The notes beneath the pieces are model-generated. The model saw nothing but the letters and a program-made list of their open reading frames with translations. It made no database searches and was not told the DNA's origin. Below, in pieces: positions 1-5,838 of a stretch of 5,860 bases of DNA; position 1 is the first letter of the stretch, and every line of letters starts with the position of its first letter. A program made the translations under genes and the position numbers. The DNA lies in assembly GCA_946610635.1 (NCBI GenBank), contig CAMOCI010000045.1, positions 1-5,860 on the forward strand. Direction: 5' to 3'. Origin of the DNA: an uncultured Clostridia bacterium. Lineage in GTDB: Bacteria > Bacillota > Clostridia > Christensenellales > UBA1242.

Positions 1-73
1 AGGTAATACATAACTTTTTTGGTAGAATTGTATTTCAGAAAAATTTAATGCAGGTTCTTGGTCTCAATATGGA

Positions 74-319
74 ATGTACAATAAGTTTTTAAATGGCCAT
101 GATGTCGTCACTGTTGCTGATTTTACAATTTTTTTATATGATGATGGTTTTGTTACTTTAAAATGGGATAACAAAAATGTCATTGTAAAAGATTTAATGT
201 TACCTAAATATCAAAAAAGATATATTAAAGAATTAACTAAAATGTTTGGTATAAAATATAAAATGCATTATCATAAATTATTAAAACCTAACCAAAATAA
301 ATTAGATTTAGAAATGTAA
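74..319 (+). CDS. Small hypothetical protein, possibly a remnant or with a misplaced start
   Basis: I do not recognise this 81-residue product. It has a beta-rich first half (VVTVADFTIFLYDDGF, then VTLKWDNKN) and a basic second half rich in Lys and Tyr (KYQKRYIKELTKMFG). There is no signal peptide or membrane segment. The ATG at 74 has no Shine-Dalgarno sequence, unlike almost every other gene here. The frame stays open upstream to the stop at 23-25, and the intervening codons (including AGSWSQYG) look protein-like but contain no ATG, GTG or TTG. A different frame is open from the window edge to 92. This suggests either a gene whose 5' part was lost or shifted by an indel, or a weakly translated small protein. 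The intrinsic terminator directly downstream supports a plus-strand transcript ending here. The stop codon and frame are clear; function and start are not. Confidence 0.4.
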   Translation: MYNKFLNGHDVVTVADFTIFLYDDGFVTLKWDNKNVIVKDLMLPKYQKRYIKELTKMFGIKYKMHYHKLLKPNQNKLDLEM

Positions 320-325
320 GTTTTT

Positions 326-353
326 AAAGTTGCACTGCTTGTGTAACTTTTTT
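326..353 (+). terminator. Intrinsic terminator after the first small gene
   Basis: A 10-bp stem (AAAGTTGCAC, 326-335, with GTGTAACTTT, 341-350) contains one G-U pair, has a 5-nt loop TGCTT, and runs into a T tract (348-353). The T tract is on the plus-strand side only; the left flank is also T-rich, which gives A's on the other strand. It therefore terminates plus-strand transcription entering from the left and isolates the rplS promoter. Confidence 0.8.
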
Positions 354-400
354 AATTAAATAAAATATTATAAAAGGTTTTATTAGTTATAAAAAATATG

Positions 401-429
401 TTGACTTAATGCAAAACTTATGATAGAAT
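401..429 (+). promoter_or_regulatory. Sigma-A type promoter of rplS
   Basis: The -35 is TTGACT (401-406) and the -10 is TAGAAT (424-429), with a 17-bp spacer. A TG at 421-422 gives an extended -10 (TGATAGAAT). The predicted start is near 436, leaving a leader of about 71 nt before rplS. This is the best -35 match in the window, as expected for a ribosomal protein gene. Confidence 0.8.
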
Positions 430-440
430 AGCATGGTGAT

Positions 441-479
441 TATGAGTGGTCCAATACATACGGTGCAAGAACACTCATG
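441..479 (+). promoter_or_regulatory. Leader hairpin before rplS, candidate L19 autoregulatory leader
   Basis: Within the rplS 5' leader, ATGAGTG (442-448) pairs perfectly with CACTCAT (472-478), with a further T-G pair at 441/479. The stem encloses a loop of about 23 nt. The hairpin lies directly after the predicted transcription start and ends about 17 nt before the Shine-Dalgarno. No T run follows, so it is not a simple terminator. Firmicutes carry a known L19 leader motif at this position, thought to let L19 repress its own translation. The assignment rests on position and the stem; I could not confirm conserved loop bases. Confidence 0.55.
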
Positions 480-506
480 TTATTAGAATTTTTTTAGGAG
501 GAAAAC

Positions 507-917
507 ATGAACGTAATTCAAGAAATAGAAAAAGAAAACCTCAAAAAAAATGTGCCAGCATTTGCTGTTGGTGATACCGTAAAAGTTTATGTTAAAGTTG
601 TTGAAGGCGGAAAAGAAAGACTTCAAGCATACGAAGGTATTGTTATAGCAAAACGCAATGGTAGCATTAGAGAGTCTTTCACTGTTAGAAGAATTTCTTA
701 CGGTATCGGTGTTGAAAGAACATTCCCACTTCACAGCCCAAGAATTGATAGAGTTGAAGTTGTAAGACACGGAAAAGTTAGAAGAGCAAAACTTTACTAT
801 TTAAGAGATAGAAAAGGTAAAGCTGCAAGAGTTGCCGAAGCAAGAGCTGGAAAAGAAGTTGTTACAGAAGCAGAACCTGTCGAAGTTGTAGAAGATTCTA
901 ACACAGAAAATGAATAA
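507..917 (+). CDS. rplS: Large ribosomal subunit protein L19
   Basis: Ribosomal protein L19 of the 50S subunit, located at the interface with the 30S subunit. The product is 136 residues. The conserved core is plain: the SH3-like start ([13 protein letters not shown], 19-31), [10 protein letters not shown] (43-52), [21 protein letters not shown] (58-78) and the basic stretch [19 protein letters not shown] (91-109). The start ATG has an excellent AGGAGG (496-501) five bases upstream. L19 is usually about 115 residues; here roughly 20 extra residues (117-136) form an acidic tail with eight Asp/Glu. The gene stands alone with its own promoter, leader hairpin and terminator. In B. subtilis rplS closes the rpsP-rimM-trmD cluster, but the gene upstream here is unrelated. 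Codons are visibly less AT-biased than in neighbouring genes, as expected for high expression. Confidence 0.98.
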   Translation: MNVIQEIEKENLKKNVPAFAVGDTVKVYVKVVEGGKERLQAYEGIVIAKRNGSIRESFTVRRISYGIGVERTFPLHSPRIDRVEVVRHGKVRRAKLYYLRDRKGKAARVAEARAGKEVVTEAEPVEVVEDSNTENE

Positions 918-926
918 TTAAATAAC

Positions 927-959
927 AAACAAGCCATTTAACTGGCTTGTTTTTAATTT
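927..959 (+). terminator. Intrinsic terminator of rplS
   Basis: A perfect 10-bp stem (AAACAAGCCA, 927-936, with TGGCTTGTTT, 943-952) with a 6-nt loop TTTAAC is followed by TTTTAATTTTTT. It lies 10 bp after the rplS stop. The minus-strand side is moderately T-rich (GTTATTTAATTATT), so it may also stop ogg transcripts coming the other way, for which I see no separate terminator in 960-1010. Confidence 0.9.
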
Positions 960-1010
960 TTTGATTTATAAAAACAAAAGCGTTTAATCAACATAAATAA
1001 AAATAGTCAA

Positions 1011-1859
1011 CTAAACATTATTTTTATCTAATTCTCTTTTATAATAAAACAAATATTGTTGGGCATAACCACTTAAATCTTTAAACATTTCTGTTAGATT
1101 CTTTCTTATTTTAACTCTATTTGTTTCTTTTTGTGTAGCAAAAAATGAGTTATAAATTTTTTCTACCCATGTATCTACCGGAAAGCAATTCATATCATGA
1201 TAACCAAATAGTGCAATGCAATCTGCAACTTTTGGACCTACACCACTTAATGTTGATAAGTATTCAAGTAATATTTTGGTATCATAACTTCTTAAACTTT
1301 CCAAATCAATATTTTTTAGTTTTCTAGCAGTTTCATATATGTATTTTGATCTAAACCCCATACCCATTTGCTTTAAATCTTCAATAGATAGAGTTAAAAT
1401 TTCATCAATAGTAGGAAATGCGTAATATTCTCCCATATTTTTGCCACATTTAACAGACAATTTTTCAACTAACTGCTGAATACGCTTTATATTGTTATTT
1501 GCACTTATTATAAAACTAATAATCATTTCAAATGGTGGCTGATTTAGTATTCTTATGCCATAGCCAAAATTTGTTGCGAGTTTCATTGTTTCACTATTTT
1601 TAGATAGTGTATTTTTTATTATTTCATAATCATTATCCAAATCAAAAAAGTTAACAAAATATTTAATGTCTTTTGTTATGATTTCATAGCCATTTTCCAT
1701 TTGTTTTAGTATTGCAATTTTATCTTCACTAATAACAGAATACGTTTTATCATCTACTTTTCTATATCTAAAAATCTGTCCACATTCTAAAATATGTGTT
1801 GCATTAAACTGGCTTTTATCTTTAATCAAAATTTTATCATTTGTAATTTCGTATTTCAT
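1011..1859 (-). CDS. ogg: 8-oxoguanine DNA glycosylase/AP lyase, OGG1 type
   Basis: A bifunctional base-excision repair enzyme that removes 8-oxoguanine opposite C and nicks the abasic site. The 282-residue protein has the OGG N-terminal domain (FNATHILECGQIFRY, 18-32, including the conserved CGQ.FR) and then the HhH-GPD domain. ISANNNIKRI (118-127) matches the damaged-strand contact loop SSNNNIARI of human OGG1. The helix-hairpin-helix LSGVGPKVADC (204-214) carries the Schiff-base lysine K210 (human K249) and C214 (human C253). D229 in FPVDTW is the catalytic aspartate (human D268). GYAQQYLF (264-271) supplies equivalents of Q315 and F319. All key residues are present, so it should be active. 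The start fits the family's usual N-terminus, yet there is no Shine-Dalgarno and the -10 lies so close that transcription should begin at the ATG itself. It converges on rplS and diverges from nfeD. Confidence 0.95.
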   Translation of the reverse strand: MKYEITNDKILIKDKSQFNATHILECGQIFRYRKVDDKTYSVISEDKIAILKQMENGYEIITKDIKYFVNFFDLDNDYEIIKNTLSKNSETMKLATNFGYGIRILNQPPFEMIISFIISANNNIKRIQQLVEKLSVKCGKNMGEYYAFPTIDEILTLSIEDLKQMGMGFRSKYIYETARKLKNIDLESLRSYDTKILLEYLSTLSGVGPKVADCIALFGYHDMNCFPVDTWVEKIYNSFFATQKETNRVKIRKNLTEMFKDLSGYAQQYLFYYKRELDKNNV

Positions 1860-1865
1860 ATTAAT

Positions 1866-1894
1866 ATTATATCATAATTAAATAATTTATTGAA
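1866..1894 (-). promoter_or_regulatory. Promoter of ogg, predicting a leaderless mRNA
   Basis: Read on the minus strand, the -35 is TTCAAT (1894-1889, 3 of 6 consensus bases) and the -10 is a perfect TATAAT (1871-1866), with a 17-bp spacer and an extended TG (TGATATAAT). Counting seven bases down from the -10 puts +1 at 1859, which is the A of the ogg start codon. No Shine-Dalgarno lies between them. Confidence 0.65.
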
Positions 1895-2058
1895 GATATT
1901 TTTTTAAAATATTGCTAATTTTTCATTTAATTTTTTTATTTATAATCATATTTCTTAAATTAAAAATTAGTGACTTAAAAAAATTTAATTACAAGAAAAC
2001 CTAACAATTTTTATTTAAAATTAAACAATAAATTTAATAAAAATTTTGCTTTAGGGTA
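1895..2058. other. AT-rich divergent intergenic region between ogg and nfeD promoters
   Basis: No plausible coding region or RNA gene is visible in this stretch, which consists almost entirely of A and T. It holds two AT-only inverted repeats: 1896-1902 with 1906-1912 (3-nt loop, behind the ogg -35), and AATTTTTATT (2006-2015) with AATAAAAATT (2036-2045), ending about 13 bp before the nfeD -35. The A/T tracts next to the nfeD -35 could act as an UP element, but in sequence this biased such repeats also arise by chance. Confidence 0.4.
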
Positions 2059-2087
2059 TTCACTTTTATATTTTTATATGTTATAAT
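2059..2087 (+). promoter_or_regulatory. Promoter of the nfeD-floA operon
   Basis: The -35 is TTCACT (2059-2064, 4 of 6 consensus bases) and the -10 is a perfect TATAAT (2082-2087), with a 17-bp spacer and an extended TG (TGTTATAAT, TG at 2079-2080). The predicted start at 2094 leaves a leader of only about 15 nt, which consists of little more than the ribosome binding site GGAGGTG (2098-2104). Confidence 0.75.
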
Positions 2088-2108
2088 TTATACATACGGA
2101 GGTGTGAG

Positions 2109-2672
2109 ATGCTATTTAACATGTTAAATACAGGCAGTTGGGCAACGGATATAGCTAACCTTTTTACAAATAGCTACTATATAATCTGTTTGATATGTTT
2201 GGGAATAGGTATTATTTTGTGTGCTATTGAGTGCTTTGTACCCGGATTTGGAGTTTTAGGAATTACTGGTATAATATTTTGCACCTTTTCAGTTGTGTTT
2301 TTGCTCATTATGAATGGCACCTGGCGACAATTCCTGTTTATGTTTGGCTTGGCAATTTTGGTATTAACTCTTATTATTGTTATTGCAATAAGGAGTGCAA
2401 AATTTGGAGTTTTGAGCAAGTCGCCGTTAGTTCAGCAACAAACAGCATTGCCAGAAGACTATGATAGTAACGAAAAAAATTATCAATATCTTATAGGTAA
2501 AGTTGGTGTTACTGAAACTATTTGTAAGCCTATTGGTAAAGCAAATTTTGATGGTATAACTTATACTGTAATAACAAATGGTGCATATATTAACAAAGAC
2601 AAAACAATTTATGTAGCAGAGGTTGAAGGTAGTTCAATCATTGTTAAAGAAAAAATGGAGGTATCAAAATGA
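2109..2672 (+). CDS. nfeD: NfeD-like membrane protein, short form without protease domain
   Basis: An NfeD-family protein, the usual operon partner of flotillin-like proteins, thought to support membrane microdomain assembly. The 187 residues divide into a short N-terminus, three membrane segments (about 23-42, 47-68 and 74-95) and a C-terminal OB-fold domain on the cytosolic side (about 127-182). The family motif [14 protein letters not shown] (41-54) lies between segments 1 and 2. The OB-fold begins [18 protein letters not shown] (128-145) and ends with [13 protein letters not shown]. subtilis YqeZ is much longer because it begins with a ClpP-like serine protease domain; that domain is absent here and nothing upstream resembles a lost one. 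The start has GGAGGTG (2098-2104) ahead of it. The stop overlaps the floA start by ATGA (2669-2672), which implies translational coupling. Assignment is secure; exact role is by family. Confidence 0.92.
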   Translation: MLFNMLNTGSWATDIANLFTNSYYIICLICLGIGIILCAIECFVPGFGVLGITGIIFCTFSVVFLLIMNGTWRQFLFMFGLAILVLTLIIVIAIRSAKFGVLSKSPLVQQQTALPEDYDSNEKNYQYLIGKVGVTETICKPIGKANFDGITYTVITNGAYINKDKTIYVAEVEGSSIIVKEKMEVSK

Positions 2673-3673
2673 ATTTATTACTTGACGGAGTTTCAATTGG
2701 AGTTTGGATTTTAATTGCAGCAATAGCATTTGTTCTTATTATATTGCTTGCATTTGTGCCACTTAATCTATGGTTTAGATGTTTAGTTTCTGGCACACCT
2801 GTTAGAATGACAAGATTAATAGGTATGAGATTAAGAAAAGTTAATAGTGGTCTTGTTGTTAACGCTTATATAAATGCAAAAAAAGCAGGATTAGATATTA
2901 ATATTAATGATTTAGAAACACACGCTATGGCTGGTGGAAATGTTACATCAGTTGTTGCAGCACTTATTTCTGCACATAGCGCAAAAATTACATTACCAGT
3001 AGAAGTTGCAAAGGCTATTGACCTTGCTGGTCGTGATGTATTAAAAGCTGTTAAAGAGAGCGTTACACCAAAAGTTATAAAAACACCTGTTATTAGTGCA
3101 GTTGCAAAAGATGGTATCGAACTAAGAGTTCTTGCAAAAGTTACTGTTAAAACAAATCTTAACAAATTAGTTGGTGGTGCAGGAGAAGAAACAATTATTT
3201 CACGTGTTGGCGAAGGTATTGTTACAACAATCGGTTCTGCTGAAACTCACGAGCAAGTTTTGGAGAATCCTGATTCAATTTCAAAACTTGTTTTAGAAAA
3301 AGGCCTTGATGATGGAACAGCTTTCCAAATTTTAAGTATTGATATTGCTGATATTGACGTTGGTAACAATATTGGTGCGGAACTTAAAAAGACAGCAGCA
3401 CAAGCAGAAAAAGAAATTGCACAAGCAAAAGCAGAAGAAAGAAAAGCTATGGCTATTGCACAAGAGCAAGAGATGAAAGCAAGAGTACAAGCAATGCGAG
3501 CAAATGTTGTACAGTCCGAAGCAAAAGTTCCAGAGGCTATTGCAAGAGCATTTGAAGATGGAAAACTTGGAGTATATGATTATTACAGACTTCAAAACAT
3601 ACAAGCTGATACAGAAATGAGAAATAACTTGGCAGGAAAGAAAAAAGACTCAGACGATGACTCAAATAACTAA
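2669..3673 (+). CDS. floA: Flotillin-like protein FloA
   Basis: A bacterial flotillin that forms mobile foci in the cytoplasmic membrane, organising membrane fluidity and the assembly of membrane protein complexes. At 334 residues it is almost the same length as B. subtilis FloA. A hydrophobic segment (about 11-32) inserts in the membrane as a hairpin or single anchor. It leads into the SPFH/PHB domain (about 33-230), with characteristic stretches such as [19 protein letters not shown] (74-92) and [17 protein letters not shown] (160-176). A flotillin coiled coil rich in Glu-Ala pairs follows (about 236-290: [19 protein letters not shown] and beyond), then the conserved [18 protein letters not shown] (301-318) and a charged tail (KKKDSDDD). 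The start is set by GGAGGT (2657-2662) seven bases upstream, inside the end of nfeD. Codon use is less AT-biased than in the two following genes, suggesting good expression. Confidence 0.97.
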   Translation: MNLLLDGVSIGVWILIAAIAFVLIILLAFVPLNLWFRCLVSGTPVRMTRLIGMRLRKVNSGLVVNAYINAKKAGLDININDLETHAMAGGNVTSVVAALISAHSAKITLPVEVAKAIDLAGRDVLKAVKESVTPKVIKTPVISAVAKDGIELRVLAKVTVKTNLNKLVGGAGEETIISRVGEGIVTTIGSAETHEQVLENPDSISKLVLEKGLDDGTAFQILSIDIADIDVGNNIGAELKKTAAQAEKEIAQAKAEERKAMAIAQEQEMKARVQAMRANVVQSEAKVPEAIARAFEDGKLGVYDYYRLQNIQADTEMRNNLAGKKKDSDDDSNN

Positions 3674-3697
3674 AAATAATAAATGGAGGTTAAAAAT

Positions 3698-4276
3698 ATG
3701 TTTGAATTTATATTTATTGGTATTTTTGCATTTATATTTTTAACTATTTTCATTTTCACTGTTATAAACAATTATAAAATTAATAAAAAAGCAAAAAAGC
3801 CTGAAATTAAAACTGATGACAAATCTAAAAATGTTGAGAATGTTGAAGTAAAAACAGAAATATCAAAAGAAAAGCCACTAGAAAAAGCAATAAAAGAGGC
3901 TAATGTTGAATATCAAATTAAGGAAGCTTTTGAAAAAATAGAACAAGAGAGAGCTGAGTATGAAAATCAAAATTCGAATTCAAATAAGTCTAGTGCTAGC
4001 AGATTAAAACTCGATAGAGGTGATTTTAGAACGGAACTTCAAATGTCACTAGAACAAAGTGTTATTTCAAGCGAAACAAACACAATAAGTAGCGCAACTG
4101 CAAAGATGGATAACGAATATAGTTATGTTGAACAAGGTACAAATTTAGATAAGCAAATTGCAGTTGAACACGAAATTAACAACAACTCTAATCAAGATAT
4201 TTCGGAAGAAATCAACAATATGTCACCAGAAATGAAGACAATTTTGTTTAATGATATTTTAAATAAAAAATATTAA
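3698..4276 (+). CDS. Unrecognised membrane-anchored protein in the floA operon (yqfB position)
   Basis: I do not recognise this 192-residue product. Residues 3-24 are an almost uninterrupted hydrophobic segment (FEFIFIGIFAFIFLTIF), followed by a lysine-rich stop-transfer stretch (NKKAKK), predicting a single anchor with a cytosolic body. That body is highly charged: a helical, coiled-coil-prone region (about 55-92), an Asn/Ser linker, a patch SRLKLDRGDFRTELQMSLEQ (101-120), a second low-complexity linker, and an amphipathic C-terminus (SPEMKTILFNDILNKKY, 176-192) that looks like a short interaction motif. I start at ATG 3698, not the in-frame ATG at 3683: the latter overlaps GGAGGT (3685-3690), which is correctly spaced for 3698. 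It lies 24 bp after floA with no terminator between, so it should be co-transcribed. It sits where B. subtilis has yqfB, but I see no basis for calling it a homologue. Inference: a FloA/NfeD-associated scaffold or adaptor. Confidence 0.85.
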   Translation: MFEFIFIGIFAFIFLTIFIFTVINNYKINKKAKKPEIKTDDKSKNVENVEVKTEISKEKPLEKAIKEANVEYQIKEAFEKIEQERAEYENQNSNSNKSSASRLKLDRGDFRTELQMSLEQSVISSETNTISSATAKMDNEYSYVEQGTNLDKQIAVEHEINNNSNQDISEEINNMSPEMKTILFNDILNKKY

Positions 4277-4283
4277 ATTATTA

Positions 4284-4313
4284 GTTAAGTTAAAAGTAAA
4301 TCAAGCATAAAAT
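4284..4313 (+). promoter_or_regulatory. Candidate internal promoter before yqfC, sigma-E-like
   Basis: In the 52-bp gap before yqfC, GTTAAGTT (4284-4291) lies 14 bp ahead of CATAAAAT (4306-4313). The latter differs at one base from the B. subtilis sigma-E -10 consensus CATACANT; the former is a weaker match to the -35. The same bases can be read as a poor sigma-A promoter (TTAAGT, 17 bp, TAAAAT). A start near 4320 would fall at the edge of the ribosome binding site AGAGGTG (4318-4324), leaving a very short leader. Confidence 0.35.
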
Positions 4314-4328
4314 ATTTAGAGGTGTTTT

Positions 4329-4586
4329 GTGTTTGATTTTTTTAATGACCTTTTTGGAGAGATAGAAAAACATAGTTACAGGTACCAAGTAAACAATGGA
4401 AAACAAATTATTGTTGAAGGCTACAAGACAGTTTTAAAAGTTGATGATTGCAGTATCATATTAAAACTTGTTAATGGTGAACTTGAAATAGTAGGCAACA
4501 ATTTGCGAGTAAAAGAACTGGGCACCAATACCATTAAAATTGCAGGTAAAATTACAACAGTTTGTGAAACAGGGGTGATAAAATGA
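4329..4586 (+). CDS. yqfC: YabP/YqfC-family sporulation protein YqfC
   Basis: A small 85-residue protein of the YabP/YqfC family, whose B. subtilis member belongs to the sigma-E mother-cell regulon of sporulation; its biochemical role is not known. The family pattern of short beta strands is visible: GKQIIVEGYKTVLKVDDCSI (24-43), then an LVNGELEIVGNNLRVKEL stretch (47-64), then the closing IKIAGKITTV (69-78). This gives repeated 'hydrophobic strand - G - L.I.G..L.V..L' units. No membrane segment is present. The start is GTG, chosen because AGAGGTG (4318-4324) lies four bases ahead. The last codons overlap yqfD by ATGA (4583-4586), so the two are translationally coupled, as usual for this pair. 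Confidence 0.88.
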   Translation: MFDFFNDLFGEIEKHSYRYQVNNGKQIIVEGYKTVLKVDDCSIILKLVNGELEIVGNNLRVKELGTNTIKIAGKITTVCETGVIK

Positions 4587-5719
4587 AAAGTACTTTTAAA
4601 AAAATTCATGTTTCATTAAAAGGTGTTAATTTAAGTAGAATTTACAAAGAATGTCAAAAAAATAACATAGAACTTTATAATATTAATAGAAAAGACTATA
4701 AAAATATTGAATTTGATATTGAATATAAAAACAAATCAAAGTTAAAAGATATATCAAAATTTCAAAAATATGAATATCAAGAAGAGCAAAAAAAAGGTTT
4801 TAATAAATTTATAAATTTTTTAAAGTATAGATTCGGTATTTTAATTGGCTTATTGTTTTTTATTTCGGTAAATTTTTTTAGCAATTTTTTTGTTTGGAAT
4901 ATAAAAATATATGGTAATGATAGGGTTACAAACGAGCAAATAATATTGACATTAAACAAAAATAATATATCAGTTGGTAAAATTGTTAATACAGCTAACT
5001 TGCAAAATATAGAAACAAAACTATCAAATGAAATTGAAGATATTTCACTTTGTAGTGTAATCAAAAAAGGCACAACAATTATTATAAATATAAAAGAAAA
5101 ACTATTTAATCAAGAACTTGAAAGTGATGAAATAGGTAAAGATATAATAGCACCTATCAATTTAACAATTACAGAACTTTTTGTTAGTAATGGTACAGCA
5201 TTAAAAAAGGTAGGCGATAGTGTAAAAAAAGGAGAAACGATTGTTGCTGGTTATGTTTTGAATTCAAATGGTAGAAAAATAGAATGTAAAGCAAATGCAT
5301 CAATAAATGCCAAAACTTGGCATACATCAAGCGTAAATTATCCCAAAAAAAAGGAAGTTACAACCAGAACTGGTAAGGTTAATAAGCAATCATATTTAAC
5401 TTTGTTTGGGATGAAGTTTAACATAAAAAACAGTAACAATACTTTTGAAAATTTTGAAGAAGAACAAACAGAACAAATTATCTCTAACAACTTTTTTCCG
5501 TTTGTTTTACATGTTAAAAAGCAATATGAAGTTACAAAAAGTTATGTTGAACAAAATTTTGAACTAGATAAGCAAAAAGTCTTAAAACAATGCCAAAAAG
5601 AAGCACAAAAAAGAGTTGACAAAAATCAAGAAGTTGTTAAAACATTTGATACGATATTAGAGCAAGAAGATTGTTTTGTTGTTACAAGTTATGTAGAAGT
5701 TAATTTTGCCGTTTGTTAA
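4583..5719 (+). CDS. yqfD: Sporulation protein YqfD
   Basis: A membrane-anchored sporulation protein; in B. subtilis it is made in the mother cell under sigma-E and is needed for efficient spore formation, by a mechanism that is not clear. The 378 residues contain an N-terminal cytosolic domain (1-80; YKECQKNNIELYNI is the conserved opening) and one membrane segment (about 83-105). An extracytoplasmic FtsQ/POTRA-like domain follows (about 106-173), with IYGNDRVTNEQII at its start and KKGTTIIINIKEK at its end. Next is a lipoyl/hybrid-motif-like segment (about 188-226) reading TELFVSNGTALKKVGDSVKKG, typical of the family. The C-terminal region (about 320-378) is charged and helical, then a final strand. 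The protein stops soon after that strand (YVEVNFAVC), giving a length slightly below that of B. subtilis YqfD. AGGGGTGAT (4571-4579) lies ahead of the ATG, inside yqfC. No intrinsic terminator is visible after the stop. Confidence 0.93.
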   Translation: MKSTFKKIHVSLKGVNLSRIYKECQKNNIELYNINRKDYKNIEFDIEYKNKSKLKDISKFQKYEYQEEQKKGFNKFINFLKYRFGILIGLLFFISVNFFSNFFVWNIKIYGNDRVTNEQIILTLNKNNISVGKIVNTANLQNIETKLSNEIEDISLCSVIKKGTTIIINIKEKLFNQELESDEIGKDIIAPINLTITELFVSNGTALKKVGDSVKKGETIVAGYVLNSNGRKIECKANASINAKTWHTSSVNYPKKKEVTTRTGKVNKQSYLTLFGMKFNIKNSNNTFENFEEEQTEQIISNNFFPFVLHVKKQYEVTKSYVEQNFELDKQKVLKQCQKEAQKRVDKNQEVVKTFDTILEQEDCFVVTSYVEVNFAVC

Positions 5720-5789
5720 TAATTGTTTTGTTTGATTTATGAAAAAAAGTAATATATCAAATAAAAATATAATAATTAATAAAAATCTC

Positions 5790-5818
5790 TTTAAGTTTTT
5801 ACAAATATATGGTAAAAT
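5790..5818 (+). promoter_or_regulatory. Promoter for the gene entering at the right edge
   Basis: The -35 is a weak TTTAAG (5790-5795) and the -10 is TAAAAT (5813-5818), with a 17-bp spacer and extended TG (TGGTAAAAT, TG at 5810-5811). The predicted start near 5825 gives a 14-nt leader, much like that of nfeD. The rest of the 5720-5838 gap is A/T-rich and I see nothing else functional in it. Confidence 0.5.
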
Positions 5819-5838
5819 GTACATACTTAGGAGTATAT

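Noticed and set aside
36..46. Programmed -1 frameshift at the A run joining two frames
   Set aside because: The bases (CAGAAAAAT) do not form a standard slippery heptamer in the incoming frame, and no downstream stimulatory structure is apparent; an indel or chance open frame is simpler.
483..770. Minus-strand open frame of 95 codons opposite rplS
   Set aside because: It is antisense to the clear L19 coding sequence, is rich in Phe, Asn and Ser as expected of a shadow frame, and has no ribosome binding site.
961..991. TTGATT/AATCAA repeat as a terminator for ogg
   Set aside because: Only six base pairs around a 19-nt loop, without a T run on the minus-strand exit side.
2231..2464. Plus-strand open frame inside nfeD in another frame
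   Set aside because: It is fully contained in nfeD and has no ribosome binding site or recognisable protein features.
2866..3165. Minus-strand open frame of 99 codons opposite floA
   Set aside because: It is antisense to the conserved SPFH domain; composition and lack of a translation signal mark it as a shadow. The same holds for the frames at 2177-2419, 3332-3604, 4421-4609 and 4777-5073.
3683..3697. Upstream in-frame ATG as start of the membrane-anchored protein
   Set aside because: This ATG overlaps the GGAGGT that is correctly spaced for the ATG at 3698, and it has no Shine-Dalgarno of its own.
5726..5766. Eleven-bp inverted repeat after yqfD as a terminator
   Set aside because: The stem is nearly all A-T with one G-T pair and a 19-nt loop, and it is followed by A-rich sequence instead of a T tract.
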